Assembly: GCF_014697625.1 (NCBI RefSeq)
Contig: NZ_JACJSG010000039.1
Location: forward strand, 22,980-86,979
From: Anabaena azotica FACHB-119
GTDB taxonomy: Bacteria; Cyanobacteriota; Cyanobacteriia; Cyanobacteriales; Nostocaceae
Reading direction: 5' to 3'
DNA length: 64,000 nucleotides
A program made the position numbers and the translations under genes. Below the pieces are notes generated by a model. The model was not told where the DNA came from and searched no databases. It saw only the letters and a list, made by a program, of their open reading frames with translations. This document shows, one piece after another, positions 61,148 to 64,000 of the stretch. Position 1 is the stretch's first letter, and each line of letters starts with the position of its first letter.

Positions 61148-63490
61148 CTAGACAATTACTTTTGGTTGAAACTTACGCAGACGTAGAGCATTAGTAACGA
61201 CAGAAACCGAACTAAATGCCATTGCTGCACCAGCGATAATAGGGTTGAGTAACCAACCGAAGATAGGAAAGAGAACTCCGGCGGCGATGGGAATACCTGC
61301 AACGTTATAAATGAAGGCGAAGAACAGGTTTTGGCGAATATTATTCATGGTGGCGCGACTGAGTTGAATTGCTGTAACAATGCCTTGCAAATCACCGGAT
61401 ATTAGGGTAATGTCACTAGCAGCGATCGCTACATCAGTCCCAGTCCCAATGGCAATTCCCACATCAGCCTGAGCCAAAGCTGGAGCGTCGTTAATTCCAT
61501 CACCAACCATTGCGACTAGGGACTGGGGGAAAGGGGAAAGGGGAAAGGGGAAAGGGGAAATACTGCTTCCTCTGCTCCTCTGCTCCCCTGCTCCTCTGCT
61601 CTTCATCCCCCCTTGCAACTGCCTAACCACCTCCGCCTTCTGTTCTGGGCGGACTTCGGCTAAGACGCGCTCGATACCAACTTCGCGGGCGATGGTTTCG
61701 GCGGTGCGGCGGTTGTCGCCTGTGAGCATGATGACTTCTAAACCAAGTTTTTTTAAGGCTTTTATCGCTTGGGGGGAAGTTGGTTTTATGGCATCGGCGA
61801 TACCTATCAAGGCTTGAATTTCTCTGTCAACTGCCAGCCAAACGGCTGTTTTACCTAAATATTCTAGGCGCTCTTTCTCTTGTTCTAGAGCTGTAGTATC
61901 AATTCCCATCTCTGCCATCCAGCGTTGTGTGCCGATTTGTACCAGATGGTTGTCAACTATTGCTTGTACGCCACTACCGGGAATTGCCGCAAAATCTCTG
62001 CTATCTACTAATTTGGCTTCTTGAGATTGAGCATATCTGACAACTGCTTCTGCCAATGGGTGTTCAGAATTACGTTCTACAGATGCAGCTAGTTTCAGTA
62101 AATTAATCTCGTTACTGTTAGCTGTGCCTTGGACTGTGATAAAGTCGGTGACAGTTGGTTTACCTTCGGTAATTGTGCCTGTTTTATCTAGGACGATCGC
62201 TCGAATTTTATGTGCTAGTTCTAGGCTTTCGGCTCCTTTAATCAAAATCCCGTTTTCTGCACCTTTACCTGTGCCTACCATGACAGATGTGGGTGTCGCT
62301 AAACCCAAAGCACAGGGGCAAGCAATAATCAATACTTCTATGGTGGTGATTAATGCCAGGGTGATGTTACCCATGATATTGAACCAGATGATGAAAGTAA
62401 GAATTGCGATCGCCATCACCACAGGCACAAACCAGCCTGTAACTTGGTCTGCTAATCTCTGTATAGGTGCTTTTGAACCTTGAGCTTGCTGCACTAATTG
62501 CACAATCTGCGCCAATACGGTATCCTTACCTACCCTTGTTGCCCGGAATGTAAAACTGCCAGTTTTGTTAATAGTTGCACCAATTACCTCATCCCCTGGC
62601 TGCTTCTTGGTAGGTACGCTTTCCCCTGTCACCATCGCTTCATCTATGGTGGATGTTCCGTCAATAATTTCCCCATCCACAGGTATCTTTTCCCCTGGAC
62701 GCACCAAGACAACATCGCCAATTTGCACTTCGGCAATGGGTACATCTACCTCTTTCCCCTGACGAATTAACCTGGCAGTTTTGGCTTGCAAACCAATAAG
62801 CTTACGGATAGCGTCTGAGGTTTGTCCTTTGGCGCGGCTTTCAAATAACCGCCCCAGTAAAATTAAGGTAATAACTATTGCAGCAGTTTCATAGTATACC
62901 TCTGGACTCAAACCCTGACTGATGAGGAAGTCTGGAAATAGAGTTACAAACAAAGAATAAAAATATGCGGCACTTGTACCTAAAGCAATTAAAGTATCCA
63001 TTGTGGCGGTGTGACGCTGGAAAGCTTTCCAACTATTGGTATAGAAGGAATAACCGCACCAAAATTGTATAGGAGTAGTTAATAATAATTGCCACCAAGG
63101 GTTATGTAACCATGCAGGAATTAAGGGCAGATTTAACCCTGTCATCATCGGTAGTGAGCCGATAAATAGCACAGCACTAATAATACCGCCTACTGTCACC
63201 TTGCGCTGCAAATTCCGAGATTCTTGCAGACGATACCTTTTCTCTGCATCATCTTCGCCCAGCATCAAGTTTTGTTCTTGCAGGGGAATAGCAGCATAAC
63301 CGGCTGCACTGACTGCATCTTGAATTACTTGTAAATCTGTGGTATTGGCATCATACTTAATAGTTGCTTGTTCTGCCCCAAAGTTGACGTTACATTCCTG
63401 CACACCAGGGACAGAAAGAATTGCATCCTCGACGTTTTTGGCACAGGAAGCGCAACTCATACCACGCAATTTTAAGGTGGCGTTATCCAT
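61148..63490 (-). CDS. copA: Copper-translocating P1B-type ATPase
   Basis: 780 residues from the ATG at 63490, preceded by GGAGGA six bases upstream; an ATG nine codons earlier lies within the ribosome-binding region. The N-terminal heavy-metal domain has C13/C16 (GMSCASCAKNV). Membrane CPC (IIACPCALGLATP), phosphorylation DKTGT (VLDKTGTITEG), SEHPLAEAVV and MVGDGINDAPAL are intact. It exports Cu(I) or moves it to the thylakoid; plasma-membrane CopA/CtaA and thylakoid PacS types cannot be told apart with certainty. A 30-residue in-frame insert of repeat origin (SRGAGEQRSRGSSISPFPFP) sits right before the hinge MVGDGIND. Confidence 0.93.
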   Translation of the reverse strand: MDNATLKLRGMSCASCAKNVEDAILSVPGVQECNVNFGAEQATIKYDANTTDLQVIQDAVSAAGYAAIPLQEQNLMLGEDDAEKRYRLQESRNLQRKVTVGGIISAVLFIGSLPMMTGLNLPLIPAWLHNPWWQLLLTTPIQFWCGYSFYTNSWKAFQRHTATMDTLIALGTSAAYFYSLFVTLFPDFLISQGLSPEVYYETAAIVITLILLGRLFESRAKGQTSDAIRKLIGLQAKTARLIRQGKEVDVPIAEVQIGDVVLVRPGEKIPVDGEIIDGTSTIDEAMVTGESVPTKKQPGDEVIGATINKTGSFTFRATRVGKDTVLAQIVQLVQQAQGSKAPIQRLADQVTGWFVPVVMAIAILTFIIWFNIMGNITLALITTIEVLIIACPCALGLATPTSVMVGTGKGAENGILIKGAESLELAHKIRAIVLDKTGTITEGKPTVTDFITVQGTANSNEINLLKLAASVERNSEHPLAEAVVRYAQSQEAKLVDSRDFAAIPGSGVQAIVDNHLVQIGTQRWMAEMGIDTTALEQEKERLEYLGKTAVWLAVDREIQALIGIADAIKPTSPQAIKALKKLGLEVIMLTGDNRRTAETIAREVGIERVLAEVRPEQKAEVVRQLQGGMKSRGAGEQRSRGSSISPFPFPLSPFPQSLVAMVGDGINDAPALAQADVGIAIGTGTDVAIAASDITLISGDLQGIVTAIQLSRATMNNIRQNLFFAFIYNVAGIPIAAGVLFPIFGWLLNPIIAGAAMAFSSVSVVTNALRLRKFQPKVIV
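61520..61612. repeat. GGGGAAA and CCTCTGCT repeat inside copA
   Basis: The nucleotide tracts (GGGGAAA)n and (CTCCTCTGCT)n are of the same kind as in intergenic DNA at 23.1, 25.9 and 60.3 kb. They keep the reading frame and add a Ser/Pro/Arg/Gly stretch of about 30 residues not present in family members. Confidence 0.8.
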
Positions 63491-63824
63491 CTGAGTCCTC
63501 CGACTACCAACAGGCATTAACGACTGTTTTTATCTTGAATGCTCCAGTTCACTGGAGAGTCAAGAGGCACGCAGAATTTTCTCCCTGCTCACATTGTGGA
63601 ATGAAAATAGCTAAAAAGTCTGTAGGATTTTATTCATAACAGGAGATAGGAGTAGCCTGCAATTTGATTCTATACAGTTCAGTTATGACTAGATCGGATG
63701 GAAGTAAACCAAATTAATTAAAAATCTTGGTTTATCAGCGTACCCTACGGGAAAGCTTGTGCTATGTAGGTGGTTAATATTCTTTTTTCTAGAATATATA
63801 AGATATGGTGAGTAGTGCAGCGCC
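63491..63824. other. Spacer upstream of copA
   Basis: AT-rich, promoter of copA presumably here. No clear operator palindrome for a copper regulator was seen. The segment ends in a GTGAGTAGTGCAGCGCC piece related to the 9084 repeat. Confidence 0.45.
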
Positions 63825-64000
63825 TCAACTACTCATTCATCCACTTCAACTACTCATTCATCCACTTCAACTACTCATTCATCCACTTCAACTACTCATT
63901 CATCCACCTCAACTACTCATTCATCCACCTCAACTACTCATTCATCCACCTCAACTACTCATTCATCCACCTCAACTACTCATTCATCCACCTCAACTAC
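63825..64000. repeat. 21-bp tandem repeat running off the window end
   Basis: Eight and a third exact-length copies of TCAACTACTCATTCATCCAC plus C or T. The first three units end CCACT, later ones CCACC, so the change marks internal spread. All three forward frames are open (one reads QLLIHPP per unit, beginning from an ATG at 63805) and all reverse frames are closed; this is probably chance from the unit. Confidence 0.92.

Noticed and set aside
63825..64000. CRISPR array
   Set aside because: Units follow head to tail with no spacers, so it is a simple tandem repeat.

Overview
The window looks like chromosome of a filamentous, heterocyst-forming cyanobacterium of the Nostoc/Anabaena group. 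It carries oxygenic-photosynthesis genes (psbQ, psbZ, petM, ycf39, psb29/thf1). The HIP1 palindrome GCGATCGC is very frequent. Intergenic DNA is full of the short tandem heptamers (such as TGATAAC and GACAGTT) and small inverted-repeat elements typical of this group. Coding density is moderate, and many spacers are made almost entirely of repeats. No strain is assigned.

Layout. 0-9 kb: end of an unidentified gene, tRNA-Gln, a phytol/dolichol kinase-like gene, yidD, an alpha/beta-hydrolase-like gene, an FAD amino-acid oxidase, psbQ, small unknown genes, mnmA and a SPOR-like protein. 9-13 kb: a prohibitin-like gene, a repeat-rich stretch with a gene remnant, an SDR gene and a three-copy tandem repeat. 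13-23 kb: a subtilase, three Ser/Thr kinases of common ancestry with different C-terminal domains, a GIY-YIG protein and a ProA paralogue without the expected catalytic cysteine. 23-26 kb: a remnant of a type I restriction specificity gene leading into an ATPase/PIN gene pair, then tRNA-Gly. 26-32 kb: ribH, psbZ, a DHH-CBS-nucleotidyltransferase fusion and an alanine/serine-glyoxylate aminotransferase.

32-39 kb: a large RTX metalloprotease, a segment of unknown small genes bordered by 136-bp inverted repeats, and a glycosyltransferase. 40-45 kb: a conserved core with an NblR-like regulator, NAD kinase, ycf39, petM and pdxA. 45-48 kb: a DUF433/PIN-like pair and an integrated rolling-circle replication gene with upstream hairpins. 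48-58 kb: an OmpR-type regulator, an HTH-NACHT STAND ATPase, psb29, a holin-like membrane protein, exbB/exbD, a PAS histidine kinase and arsC. 58-64 kb: a truncated cyclase gene, an aldehyde dehydrogenase, a copper P-type ATPase with a small linked membrane protein, and a 21-bp tandem repeat running off the end.

How it works together. Most genes stand alone or in pairs; clear co-transcription is limited to exbB-exbD, copA with its small partner, the ATPase-PIN pair, the DUF433 pair and the 6.0-6.7 kb pair. The most unusual content is the accessory layer: defence-like modules (restriction remnant with ATPase-PIN; HTH-NACHT), an integrated replicon gene, and several miniature element families. 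Three element copies can be dated as insertions by exact target duplications, and one of them supplies the stop codon of the RTX protease gene. Two enzyme genes also carry in-frame stretches resembling the intergenic repeats.
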